Source: Hofstenia miamia (taxonomy: Eukaryota > Xenacoelomorpha > Acoela). Taken from it: DNA of 64,000 nucleotides. The DNA is taken from the NCBI GenBank assembly GCA_004352715.1, contig SCFE01000063.1, positions 653,703 through 717,702 of the forward strand, written 5' to 3'. Both the position numbers and the translations under genes were made by a program. Under the pieces are notes generated by a model. It saw only the letters and a list, made by a program, of their open reading frames with translations, ran no database searches and was not told the origin of the DNA. Shown piece after piece: positions 31,876 to 41,779 of this stretch. Positions within the stretch are counted from its first letter, which is position 1, and every line of letters begins with the position of its first letter.

Positions 31876-32128
31876 ATATATACTAGTTTTAGTTTCATCA
31901 GTGGCGTTTTTATTTGATCTTTATTGCATAAAAGCATATCATTCGAGAACTTCTTGATATTTTTGTGTGGATAACCATTTTTCTCTAATGTCTGAATGAT
32001 ATTTTCAGTGGCAGCTGTTAAGTGTTTATAATTTGAAGATGTTAGTTTAGCACGATTAAATAATGCTTTTATGGTGGTTGTTTTGTACGTTTTACTACAA
32101 TATGAGCTGTATGGAATGTAGAGTCCAG
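31872..32128 (-). pseudogene. Penelope-like element RT-to-endonuclease linker
   Basis: The reverse frame reads GLYIPYSSYCSKTYKTTTIK, then ALFNRAKLTSSN and KNGYPHKNIKKF. This is the usual Penelope region of a YSSYC.. segment, an R.ALF.RA.. stretch and an NGYP motif between RT thumb and GIY-YIG. The GLYIPYSS at its start repeats the end of the RT segment on the other side of the small gap, so the reading frame is probably continuous in the real genome. Confidence 0.75.
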
Positions 32129-32271
32129 NNNNNNNNNNNNNNNNNNNNNNNNNNNNNNNNNNNNNNNNNNNNNNNNNNNNNNNNNNNNNNNNNNNNNNNN
32201 NNNNNNNNNNNNNNNNNNNNNNNNNNNNNNNNNNNNNNNNNNNNNNNNNNNNNNNNNNNNNNNNNNNNNNN
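32129..32271. other. assembly gap (143 N) flanked by identical 30-bp ends
   Basis: The same 30 bases (beginning AATATGAGCTGTATGG) lie at 32099-32128 and at 32272-32301. Gap ends that duplicate each other indicate overlapping contigs that were not merged, so the gap may not exist in the genome. Confidence 0.9.
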
Positions 32272-32301
32272 AATATGAGCTGTATGGAATGTAGAGTCCA
32301 G

Positions 32302-32828
32302 AATTTGTTGAATTGATGTGCCAATTGGTTTCATGATAGTCGTTGAAGTTATGTATGCAAACATCAAGAAAATTTAATTTGTTGTTGATTTCAGTTTCCA
32401 TAGTAAATTTGATCTCTGGTAAAACGTTATTTAGGTAATTTAAATATTCTTTTGCTTCTTCTTGGTTATCAAAAATTGAAAATATATCATCCACATATCT
32501 TACATAAAATTCTGGCTTTGTTACTGTTGCTGATTCAAAATTACTTTCAATGATATCCATTGCAAGTGCTGCCATTGTTGGTCCTAAGGCTGATCCCACT
32601 GCCATTCTATCTATCTGTCTATACACCGTTTTATTAATAGGAATGGTGTATTTAAGCAACATTTTTCATTTAATTTTCGCAAAGCATGAGATATCATAAT
32701 ATCGTCAATTTTTTTCTTACGGGAATGTTAATAAATAATGATTTCACATCGTAGCTTACAATAAATCTTTTTTTGTTATTCAATTGGTAAGTGGAATTTA
32801 ACTTGGTTAGAAAATCAGGTATCACGAA
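32302..32828 (-). pseudogene. Penelope-like element reverse transcriptase segment
   Basis: The reverse strand begins with STYQLNNKKRF and SYDVKSLFINIPV, the RT motif A region with its catalytic Asp. After a frame break a 197-codon frame (part of it running into the gap) gives the motif B block MAVGSALGPTMAALAMDIIE and motif C FYVRYVDDIFSIF, with both catalytic Asp of YVDD intact. It then continues with LNFLDVCIH and a WHINST segment. This enzyme copies the element's RNA at the endonuclease nick. The upstream N-terminal RT region is missing beyond 32828. Confidence 0.85.
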
Positions 32829-32829
32829 C

Positions 32830-32852
32830 TATATATATATATATATATATTA
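32830..32852. repeat. (TA)n microsatellite at the Penelope truncation point
   Basis: About ten TA units immediately upstream (in element sense) of the first recognisable RT codons. Confidence 0.95.
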
Positions 32853-35207
32853 TTTTTTTTAAAAAACTTGTAAATTATTACTTTGTTAACGTAAAGTACA
32901 CGACGTTTGTGATGTTATTTTATGATAGCGTTTATTTTATAAAAAATCGTTCTTCTATAAATTGTATAAATTTTTAACATTGGTTTTCAAGTCATTCAGA
33001 TTTTTACAAGGAAGTTCTGAGTGAGATTGATTTCAAAGCAGTTTCTAGTTATTGTAGCTAAAAAAATGTTCAATTGATTATAGACACTTAAAATAATTGA
33101 TTTTTTACAATAGTTTTATGTGAAATTTGATCGATTCTGACTATTAATGATTTCTTTTGAGTCTTTCAGATCAAGTTTTGTGAGCCTGAGATTGTACACT
33201 CTAAAACCCTGATTTTGCCGATAGTAGCAAGATTTTTTATGTGGAACCAGTAGCTGCGCAATTGCTCATTGCTCAGCAAAAAGTCCCTATATTTTATAAT
33301 TTAGTCAAAGTGCTGGGTAATATATGTAAATTTGTAGAATTTATCGTGTAGTATTTTATCAATTAGAATATGATCGTGTAGGACTTATTCCTGTAGGACT
33401 TATTCGATAATCTTTTAAAATGTATTTTACTGTGTAATTAGACAAGGTTATTGAAATAGTTTTTGGTTACCTAAAACATTTAAGTAATACATTATTTAGA
33501 ATGGACCCCTTTTCCTTTTATTTTTTTAGCTAGACTCCACCCCTCCCCCCACTTTAAAAAATCACTAATAAAATAGTAGAGGAAATATTAATATTAAAGA
33601 TATAGTAAATGATTAGGCTATATTTGCTTTTTTTGAAGGAATACTAAGCTAAAATAGAACAGCTGTGTGAATGTTTACTTTTAGTATTTTAAAATAGTGC
33701 AAATTTCCATTCACTAATAAAAATTCAGATTTAGAGTGCCCCTATGGACCACCAAAATTTCACTGTGTATACAAATTCACTATTTTTTGTTTGTGGAACC
33801 TGGTCATAGAACCAATGACATGCATATATCAAAATTATTTTGTTCCTGCTACGATAGTGCAAAGCTTCACTTTTTGATGGGACGATTAAGAAATGATTCT
33901 GCAGACCTAACTTCAGATTAGCTTTTAGCAATACGCTAGGGCAAAATTTGTGATGCCGCATGTAATACACTTTAGATTGAAACAACGCATTCATACATCA
34001 TCCAACAATTACAGGAGTTTATATTACATACTACTTTCGTAATAAAGTTCAGTTTGCTTATCAAACTAACTCAGTTTCGTTAGTGAGAGAATGTTTTTAT
34101 TTTACAGATGCTCCGCCAATTTATCCAAATTATTAGAGTACATACTCCTGTTTCAAATCATGGCAGTAGCACTTAAGTACACTAGGCAATTCCGAAATTA
34201 GGCTCTTTTAATAAAAAACAAATATTTTTATAATTTATCCTTTGTCTATCGTACCCTCTTCTTTACCTTATTAACACTCAACCTATTATACTGTAGATTA
34301 AGAAAAGGACCATTATATGTTTTGCTAAATTTGGACATTCATAAAAATATAAATGAGTTTTTCATATTTAGCCTGAACGCTAGAAGTTTGAAACTGTAGA
34401 TGCTAGTGCACGGGCGGCTTTTAGTATCGAATAAAAAAGTTCTTTCATAGTTAAGAGCACAGTAATATTAAATTAACCACATTGGGCAGACAATATCTCC
34501 TGAATTATTAAAGCTAACATTGATATTTTTAACATGCATGTGTTAATACTCGGGTGCACAAAGTATCTTACGAACTGATAAAGATATATCTTGAATTTTT
34601 TCACATCCAAACAGACCCAAATTTTCAAAAAGATTGGTTTCACTATGTTACTTATTAAGCTGAAATTTGGTAAATTTCAAATTATTCTCACTATATACCG
34701 GCGGTTATTAGATCAGTAATGCTTCTCACATCAATAGAATAATAATCATTTGACCTATATATGGACTAAATCCAAATTTTTTTAGTGATATATGCTTATT
34801 ATTTCTTCCCTGCGATCAATATGAAACAAATTTTTTCCTCAATCAGTTTTTTTGCACTAACAAACAATATCACATTTAATTTTGTCAAAAATTTATTTTA
34901 GCTATTATTTGAAGATGATTTTTGAATTATTATAAGTGCAAACTGCACATTCTGTTCACAGTAGATGCTGTTACTAGAAACATCAACTGAGATGTGCTGT
35001 TGCAGTTCATTTTCTAGTTAAATTTGAACCTTCAGTTTTGAGATAGGCTTTCTCTACCACAGAGGGAGCTCTTCATCCTTTGAGACATGTACAGTTAGCC
35101 GGCCCCTGCTATGCGAGTTTCGGTCTGATTTCATAGCTGTTTTGAGCATTCAGTATAAAATTATATCAATTCTATGTCAAATGTTGCAAACTGAAGTTAA
35201 AATGAGT
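32853..35207. other. intergenic, no gene supported
   Basis: AT-rich. C-rich patches at 33536-33560 (CCACCCCTCCCCCC) and 33735-33760 (GAGTGCCCCTATGGACCACC) look like transposon edges but lack partners. Two opposed 60-90 codon frames at 33731-33994 resemble no family I know. Confidence 0.35.
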
Positions 35208-35706
35208 CTATGTACACTGGGAAAACTCGAAAAATGGATCAACGCATCCACTGTTGCACTTGCCATAGAACCATTCGGCACAAGTAACACACTGGATCCA
35301 GTCCCGGTCCACTGGACTTCATAAACGCGACTGAACAGCTTCATCACTTAAGGACTTCATCTTCTTCGTCTCTCATGCTGGGGCACTGTCCTCCCATTCC
35401 CCTTGCTCGCCCTCGTTCTCGACCTGCACTGTCTCGAGTAAAATTCCATCTATCGATTTTCGAACATCACTGATGGTCAACTTCTTACCGGCCGCTGCTT
35501 TTGATTCACGTCCTCGCAAAGTGGTCGGGGTTACTCTACCAGTCAACGGACTGAAGAGTGGGTGGCAACAGATCTGCTCTGGCACTTCCCCTAGAAGTGT
35601 GCAGGCCGGCTTAATCATGCTTGCCCTCTGGCGACCCCTGGCACGCAGAGTGCTGATCTGTGTTGAGTCTGATCAGCAGAGAGTGAAGCCGAAGGCCGAG
35701 CTTCAT
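35208..35706 (-). pseudogene. GC-rich transposase-like C-terminus with PHD-like zinc motif
   Basis: Reading down from 35706, an 81-codon frame (35618-35373) includes FSPLTGRVTPTTLRGRESKA and GKKLTISDVRKSIDGILLE, and ends GEWEDSAPA. A shifted frame then reads MRDEEDEVLK. A third frame gives DWIQCVTCAEWFYGKC up to the stop at 35208-35210, with the W-QC..C..W...C pattern of a PHD-like zinc finger. C-terminal PHD-like motifs of this kind follow the DDE domain in some pogo-type transposases. At least two frame breaks make it a pseudogene. GC is far above the background. The remainder upstream is hidden by the gap, and the pogo assignment is inference. Confidence 0.5.
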
Positions 35707-36293
35707 NNNNNNNNNNNNNNNNNNNNNNNNNNNNNNNNNNNNNNNNNNNNNNNNNNNNNNNNNNNNNNNNNNNNNNNNNNNNNNNNNNNNNNNNNNNNNN
35801 NNNNNNNNNNNNNNNNNNNNNNNNNNNNNNNNNNNNNNNNNNNNNNNNNNNNNNNNNNNNNNNNNNNNNNNNNNNNNNNNNNNNNNNNNNNNNNNNNNNN
35901 NNNNNNNNNNNNNNNNNNNNNNNNNNNNNNNNNNNNNNNNNNNNNNNNNNNNNNNNNNNNNNNNNNNNNNNNNNNNNNNNNNNNNNNNNNNNNNNNNNNN
36001 NNNNNNNNNNNNNNNNNNNNNNNNNNNNNNNNNNNNNNNNNNNNNNNNNNNNNNNNNNNNNNNNNNNNNNNNNNNNNNNNNNNNNNNNNNNNNNNNNNNN
36101 NNNNNNNNNNNNNNNNNNNNNNNNNNNNNNNNNNNNNNNNNNNNNNNNNNNNNNNNNNNNNNNNNNNNNNNNNNNNNNNNNNNNNNNNNNNNNNNNNNNN
36201 NNNNNNNNNNNNNNNNNNNNNNNNNNNNNNNNNNNNNNNNNNNNNNNNNNNNNNNNNNNNNNNNNNNNNNNNNNNNNNNNNNNNNNNNNNNNN
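35707..36293. other. assembly gap (587 N)
   Basis: Unsequenced, inside a GC-rich segment. Confidence 0.99.
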
Positions 36294-36750
36294 ACCACCC
36301 CCATATGTGCAAAGCACACATGGTTGCACCTTCTTATACCCTATTGTTTAACGTCCACTTTAGGTTCGGGACTCCGCAAAGAGACGCGCCCATCAAGTAT
36401 TGGCTCAGCGTCTCCGCTTCTCCAGGAACCACCACGAGGAGGTTACTCTCTAGGACGATTCAGGCATAGCCCTTGCGGTTCCCAAAACGAGTCAATCTGT
36501 CTGCGATCACAGCTCCGTCACAACTTTGCTCACCTGGAAGATACTTCAGCAGCTGGAGTGGATCTCTGGGGTGCAATTCAGTCGCACGAAATCCGGAACG
36601 AAGATTTGTCGAGACATTTGTATTTAGCTTCAGTCATTGTTCACTCAGTAGTACTGGAAATTGCGTTTTTGGAATTGCAACTTTTACTCGCGACTCCTTG
36701 CGGTAGCTATCCAGTATCTCTCTCAGTATTTGGGTACAACAACTGACAAG
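36294..36750. other. GC-rich segment of unknown identity
   Basis: Continues the unusual composition seen before the gap, with many CG dinucleotides. A forward frame of 140 codons (36324-36746) contains RKETRPSSIGSASPLLQ and LRSQLRHNFAHLEDTSAAG, and a second overlapping forward frame is also open, which is expected by chance in GC-rich DNA. I cannot tell which strand, if any, is coding. It probably belongs to the same element as 35208-35706. Confidence 0.35.
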
Positions 36751-37056
36751 CTACAAACGAGTGACTGAATTAGTAAGTGTTTCTAATGGTACTTCCGCAA
36801 GCTAGCGCATTTCAACCTACGACAAAGCTTTGTGATAGATCAAACCTGATGAAAATTAGTAAAATTAGTTTTTTTCGTCTTTTTTGAATTTCAAATATAA
36901 TGTAGCAGTGAATACACTGAAAAAAATTTTCGCGGCCATTGTGCATTTCGGTCTCACTAGAAGCATCTAACAATTTTCATTAGTCAATTAAAGATAAAAA
37001 GTGACCAGGTGGCCGAATTACCATCACGGTGTCCGATTTATCCCATTTTACGGTAT
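36751..37056. other. boundary sequence with a second transposon end
   Basis: No gene. At 37055 the reverse strand reads TACCGTAAAATGGGATAAAT and then CGGACACCG, which looks like a transposon terminus beside a TA. It coincides with the point where the pogo/Tigger reading frame at 37057-37239 loses similarity, so another element probably truncates the Tigger here. No partner terminus was found. Confidence 0.35.
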
Positions 37057-37239
37057 TTAACGAACATGTAATATGGTTGTTGACCAATTTTTTATTCTAC
37101 CTTTGTTCTTTAAGATATCGCTCAATGTCAATGGCTTTAAAACATCTTTTTGGCTCATTGAGTAATGCTTCTCACAAAACATTATAATATCATACTTTTC
37201 TTGATAAGTCCTGCATACATGCTTTCGTTTTTCAGCCAT
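37057..37239 (-). pseudogene. pogo/Tigger transposase, CENP-B-like N-terminal helix-turn-helix
   Basis: A 60-codon frame starting MAEKRKHVCRTYQEKYDIIM and reaching LTLSDILKNKGRIKN. This matches the first CENP-B-type DNA-binding helix-turn-helix: the KRK start, an EKYDII helix, the SQKDV turn, and the SDILKNK recognition segment, which is very characteristic. In a full transposase the domain binds the terminal repeats. The central phase of the domain is slightly rearranged (DVLKPLTLSD), consistent with decay, and the frame leaves the family after KGRIKN. Confidence 0.75.
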
Positions 37240-37594
37240 AGTTTTTAACAGTACTGCGTATCGTCAGTGAATAATGAATAACAAAAGAAGCAGTTACGGT
37301 ATTGTCAGTGATTAATGAGTGACAGCGCCTTGTGTACATTATACGATCATTAAAATGAGTAATTGTGTTATTTAAAAAAACTACTGAGTGCTCAAATTTT
37401 TATATGGTTTAAGCGGGTACAATTGCTATACAAAGACCATTTGGAGCAGAAATTTACAACGAATTACGGATTAACAGTATCGGATTAAGCGATAGTTTTA
37501 TTAGAAAAACACAATGAATAATTCGGACTTAAGAAAGTGCACAAGGAAACCAAAAATCCGGTTAAACCCAATACGAATAAAGCGGAATTGACTG
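37057..37594 (-). mobile_element. pogo/Tigger DNA transposon, 5' end only
   Basis: The element starts on the reverse strand at 37594 with CAGTCAATTCCGC directly after a TA (37595-37596), the usual pogo/Tigger terminus and target dinucleotide. A 355-bp AT-rich leader with internal CTTAATCCGATACTG and TTAATCCG words leads to the transposase ATG at 37239. Only the DNA-binding N-terminus is left. The catalytic domain and other terminal repeat are missing unless the GC-rich remnant at 35208-36750 is its far end. Confidence 0.7.
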
Positions 37595-37612
37595 TACAAA
37601 AATTATGTAAAT

Positions 37613-37925
37613 ACGTATTTAAAAGATTACCAGATAGTTAAATATGCTAGTGATATATACATAGTAAATAGTCATATAAGTCCAATAAAAACAACAAAAA
37701 ATCTCCAGAAAAACACAATTTCATAATGAAATATTTTAGTGAAAACAAGTTAACAGTAAATAAAGATAAACGCAGTGCATTGTCTTCGTACCAATGATAT
37801 CAAAACCCTCATAAGAAATGTAAATATTGAAGTTTCAAATGATTCTTCAGTAATTACACCATCTCACAAGATCACATATTTAGGAGATGCCAAATTACAA
37901 GAGGAAATAAATGCATACATATAGC
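37613..37925 (+). pseudogene. LINE RT fragment: palm motif C to thumb, mutated active site
   Basis: The forward frame gives DYQIVKYASDIYIVNSHISP, aligning with the RT motif C region, where LINEs have YADD; here it is YASD, losing one catalytic Asp. After a frame shift near 37725 it continues YFSENKLTVNKDK and, later, NIEVSNDSS and SHKITYLGDAKL, the usual N-KL-N--K and YLG thumb words of CR1/Jockey-type RTs. It begins 20 bp from the Tigger end. It may be the missing half of the LINE family seen at 22262-23466, but no overlap allows a test by eye. Confidence 0.7.
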
Positions 37926-37986
37926 ACGAGTAAAAAACAAAAATTGGAAAAATGCATTTACTACAAATGCGTTGTAATTAATGAAC

Positions 37987-37989
<3 letters not shown>

Positions 37990-38035
<46 letters not shown>
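37990..38035. repeat. (TA)n microsatellite
   Basis: A long TA tract with one TG interruption. Confidence 0.95.
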
Positions 38036-39438
38036 TACGAGTATTTTTCATTGCTTAGTTTTACAGTTTTAATGAAAAATGAATTTAATATCTAGATTAA
38101 ATAAAGAAGCGCGTAAACACATATTTATCATACATCGCGCGGTTTCTAGGCAATTAGGATGTCTTTCATCTGAACTTTTAGGCTTGTTGTACAAAGTAAT
38201 TGATACAAGAAACATTCACTTCAATTTTATAGTCACTGAAAATTTATTACACAGAGAGGCGATAGATCAATGATTATGATGGAACTAATTATATAACGCT
38301 TTCTTTATATTGCCATAAATCATGCATATGTGAAAAAATGTCCAACAGTGTGAATATTTCGATTTTTACACCAATGTGTCGCAAAGACATTACTTACCAA
38401 GGTCGAACTACGATCGATTGTAGTTATATAGACCTGTTATTTCAAATACATGTTTTGAATATAGTCTGTGGTATTTAAACTAGGAAGCATCTTCTATTTA
38501 TAGTAAGACAATGTTCTCAACACCAAATATTTTGTATTAATAATACATTGTATTTTAAACATCTGATAAAATTGATATCCTCATACATATTACTAAATTA
38601 AATAATGTTTGAATTTTGTAAATTAGCAATTTTCATAAATACATTAGATTTTCTTTAATTCTTTTTGTCTGTTAAACAATGGTTTCGCTTTATTTTACGG
38701 CAGTGAACGAGTACTTAAGTAAAAAAATTATTAAATTCTTTGAGTTATTCTACAGAAGTTTAGGACTCAAATTTGCAACTGAAAAAATTAGAAATTAAAC
38801 GACCAAATAGGCCTGGTCCATTCCTGAAATTTCTTTTCAAATACATACTTTCTCTTACTTTGATATTTTATAACATGATTTATGTCATTAATTAGAATAA
38901 TTCTACCTCAATAAACAAGAAATCCGATTTAGTTATGAAGATGTGCAATTGATGCCAATTTTTTTCTTCATTTCACTATTGTTTCAATTAAATTTTTTAT
39001 GAAAACTTTCTTGTAATGATTTTAGCTATGGCGGGTTAGGGCCGGGATTGGTATATATTGGATTGAGCACGGGACTGAAATCACTCCATCTACAACCCTG
39101 ATACGACTAAAACGAAGATTAAAACTACCTTAACTCATTTGATATTTTTCACACAGGCGAAACTATGTTATTTAATAGTAGCAAAATGCATTAAGGCTAT
39201 TTTAAGGTATCACACAAAATCATTCGCAATCAAATCATATATAAATTAATAAAAAGTCCATTTTTTGGGAGCATTTTTTTGAAAAATTTATAAAAGTCGA
39301 GATATATGTGCAAGAGTTACAAAGAGCGATGTATATATATGTATACCTCCCTCTATGTATTTTTCCACATAACCATATAAGCTGATTTTTCCAAATTTTT
39401 GTAGGACAGTCTTTCAGTAGTCCATACCTTTATGCAAA

Positions 39439-39443
<5 letters not shown>
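38036..39443. other. intergenic, no gene seen
   Basis: AT-rich. About 39030-39080 (GGCGGGTTAGGGCCGGGATT, then GCACGGGACTG) is a G-rich patch similar in style to 49490-49690 and may be a transposon relic. Confidence 0.4.

Positions 39444-39482
<39 letters not shown>
39444..39482. repeat. (TA)n tract flanking the mariner element, left side
   Basis: An uninterrupted TA run ending exactly where the left terminal repeat begins. Confidence 0.95.
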
Positions 39483-39485
<3 letters not shown>

Positions 39486-40743
39486 TAATTTTAATCATAG
39501 GCCCATAAATGTAGCCTATTTTAGCAAAAGTTATACAAAGTAAAAGGAGGTATAAGTAGCTTTTATTAAGTAATTCAATAAATTGAATTTATGAAAAGTT
39601 GTTAAAAAAGTTTCTATCAGGTTGCCTTCGAGTTCTACCACCATTTTCAAGCGCACGACAAAATGAGCAACAACAATGACAATTTCATTTAAAGTTTTTC
39701 TTTCACCTTCTCTTATTCTTACCACAAACAATTGCAGAGTACTTGGTTTATTGATATGATAAACTTAAAACCAAAAATCCAAGGAATTCAGATCAGGTGA
39801 TCTAGCACGCCTACTAAATTTGTTAACTAGAAAGTTAGTCACTATCCTTCCATAGTGAGGTGGTGCACAATCTTGCATAAATACAGTTGAGTTGATATCC
39901 GGAATTTTTGGCACCATAGGATTTTGTAGCATGTCCAGATATGATTCACTTGAAACTGTTCCATCAAAGAAGAATGGTTCGATCTTCAATTAAGTAGACA
40001 TTCCCATTCATACACAAATATTCAGTGAGTGCAATCCAGTTGAAATTGTCTGGTGAGGATTAGATACAGACCAAATTATACAGTTGTGGCGATTGATCAC
40101 ACCATCAATTGAAAAATAGGCCTCATCTGACCAAATGATCTGAGGAATTAGGTGACGATTGTTCAGCATCATTTGGGCGAATTGAAGTCTTTGGTTCCTA
40201 TCTGCTTCCATAATGGATTGTGAATGATGAATCCGATAGGGATACACATTCAGGTGATTACGTACAATTCGGTAGACACTAGATTGAGGAATTCCGGTTG
40301 CATTGGAAATTGCTGAGGTGGAACAATGATGCAACTCACTGCTGCTTTGAATATCCTCTAGTGTGTTGACGACAACTTCTGCTTGAGATTCCTGGAGAGA
40401 TTTACGACCTTTGCAAGAAAGATACACTACATTTTCAGTCTTTTCAAATTTGGTGATCAATCTAAATATTGTTGACAGTGAAAATATGTCTTTATGTAAC
40501 TTGTGTTTGCTTTTGAATGCACGCATAGTTGCAGTTGCACTATTCTCATTTTTATACCATAGACTAACTATCTCAATTCAGCACTCTAAATTCATTTTCA
40601 GTCTGCAACTCTAAAATAAAAATGACATATTACATATAAAATTCGCTTTATATATTCATATTATGATTAAATATTTCATCATTCAATTTCCATTTCTCTA
40701 TATTAATTAACATATGAAATTATGCGCCAATTATGAAAGACCC
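39483..40743 (-). mobile_element. Tc1/mariner-type transposon inside a (TA)n microsatellite
   Basis: Imperfect terminal inverted repeats of about 28 bp: the left end begins GAGTAATTTTAATCATAGG and the right end, in reverse complement, GGGTCTTTCATAATTGG. Both then share GGC-C/G-CATAA. Both ends are directly flanked by TA runs (39444-39482 and 40744-40767), so the TA target site of this superfamily lay within a microsatellite. Length is about 1.26 kb, normal for a mariner-like element with a single gene. The transposase is on the reverse strand and broken. Confidence 0.85.
39531..40526 (-). pseudogene. Tc1/mariner-type transposase, frame-broken
   Basis: Three reverse frames cover nearly the whole protein. 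40526-40008 (172 codons) has the N-terminal helix-turn-helix region (LSTIFRLITKFEKT), a second HTH (SAISNATGIPQSSVYRIV) and the first catalytic Asp in IIWSDEAYFSIDG. 39989-39765 has the second Asp in FMQDCAPPHYG and the third in ARSPDLNSLDFW. 39731-39531 carries the C-terminus, ending YTSFYFV. Between NKFSRR and ARSPDL about ten residues usual in this family are missing. Frame breaks lie near 40000 and 39750. The enzyme would cut and paste the element at TA sites; this copy cannot. Confidence 0.85.
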
Positions 40744-40767
40744 TATATATATATATATATATATATA
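40744..40767. repeat. (TA)n tract flanking the mariner element, right side
   Basis: TA run that starts exactly at the right terminal repeat and runs into the gap. Confidence 0.95.
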
Positions 40768-41767
40768 NNNNNNNNNNNNNNNNNNNNNNNNNNNNNNNNN
40801 NNNNNNNNNNNNNNNNNNNNNNNNNNNNNNNNNNNNNNNNNNNNNNNNNNNNNNNNNNNNNNNNNNNNNNNNNNNNNNNNNNNNNNNNNNNNNNNNNNNN
40901 NNNNNNNNNNNNNNNNNNNNNNNNNNNNNNNNNNNNNNNNNNNNNNNNNNNNNNNNNNNNNNNNNNNNNNNNNNNNNNNNNNNNNNNNNNNNNNNNNNNN
41001 NNNNNNNNNNNNNNNNNNNNNNNNNNNNNNNNNNNNNNNNNNNNNNNNNNNNNNNNNNNNNNNNNNNNNNNNNNNNNNNNNNNNNNNNNNNNNNNNNNNN
41101 NNNNNNNNNNNNNNNNNNNNNNNNNNNNNNNNNNNNNNNNNNNNNNNNNNNNNNNNNNNNNNNNNNNNNNNNNNNNNNNNNNNNNNNNNNNNNNNNNNNN
41201 NNNNNNNNNNNNNNNNNNNNNNNNNNNNNNNNNNNNNNNNNNNNNNNNNNNNNNNNNNNNNNNNNNNNNNNNNNNNNNNNNNNNNNNNNNNNNNNNNNNN
41301 NNNNNNNNNNNNNNNNNNNNNNNNNNNNNNNNNNNNNNNNNNNNNNNNNNNNNNNNNNNNNNNNNNNNNNNNNNNNNNNNNNNNNNNNNNNNNNNNNNNN
41401 NNNNNNNNNNNNNNNNNNNNNNNNNNNNNNNNNNNNNNNNNNNNNNNNNNNNNNNNNNNNNNNNNNNNNNNNNNNNNNNNNNNNNNNNNNNNNNNNNNNN
41501 NNNNNNNNNNNNNNNNNNNNNNNNNNNNNNNNNNNNNNNNNNNNNNNNNNNNNNNNNNNNNNNNNNNNNNNNNNNNNNNNNNNNNNNNNNNNNNNNNNNN
41601 NNNNNNNNNNNNNNNNNNNNNNNNNNNNNNNNNNNNNNNNNNNNNNNNNNNNNNNNNNNNNNNNNNNNNNNNNNNNNNNNNNNNNNNNNNNNNNNNNNNN
41701 NNNNNNNNNNNNNNNNNNNNNNNNNNNNNNNNNNNNNNNNNNNNNNNNNNNNNNNNNNNNNNNNNNN
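40768..41767. other. assembly gap (exactly 1000 N) in a TA tract
   Basis: TA runs on both sides (to 40767 and from 41768) indicate that the assembler stopped in a microsatellite. Confidence 0.99.
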
Positions 41768-41779
41768 ATATATATATAT

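Larger units (their letters stand above)
31345..32829 (-). mobile_element. Penelope-like retroelement, 5'-truncated
   Basis: On the reverse strand, in order: reverse transcriptase (32828 down to about 32302), RT-EN linker (32128 to about 31872), GIY-YIG endonuclease (about 31875-31606), then a non-coding tail with a hammerhead-like end at 31345-31412. That order, RT followed by a C-terminal GIY-YIG, defines Penelope-like elements, which are neither LTR nor LINE elements. Both outer boundaries fall on TA runs (31335-31344 and 32830-32852), suggesting insertion into a TA tract. RT upstream of SYDVKSLF is missing and frame breaks are present, so this copy is inactive. Confidence 0.85.

Noticed and set aside
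35473-36351. 292-codon forward frame and 208-236 codon reverse frames
   Set aside because: Most of each is the 587-N gap; only the reverse-strand C-terminal part outside the gap has recognisable motifs.
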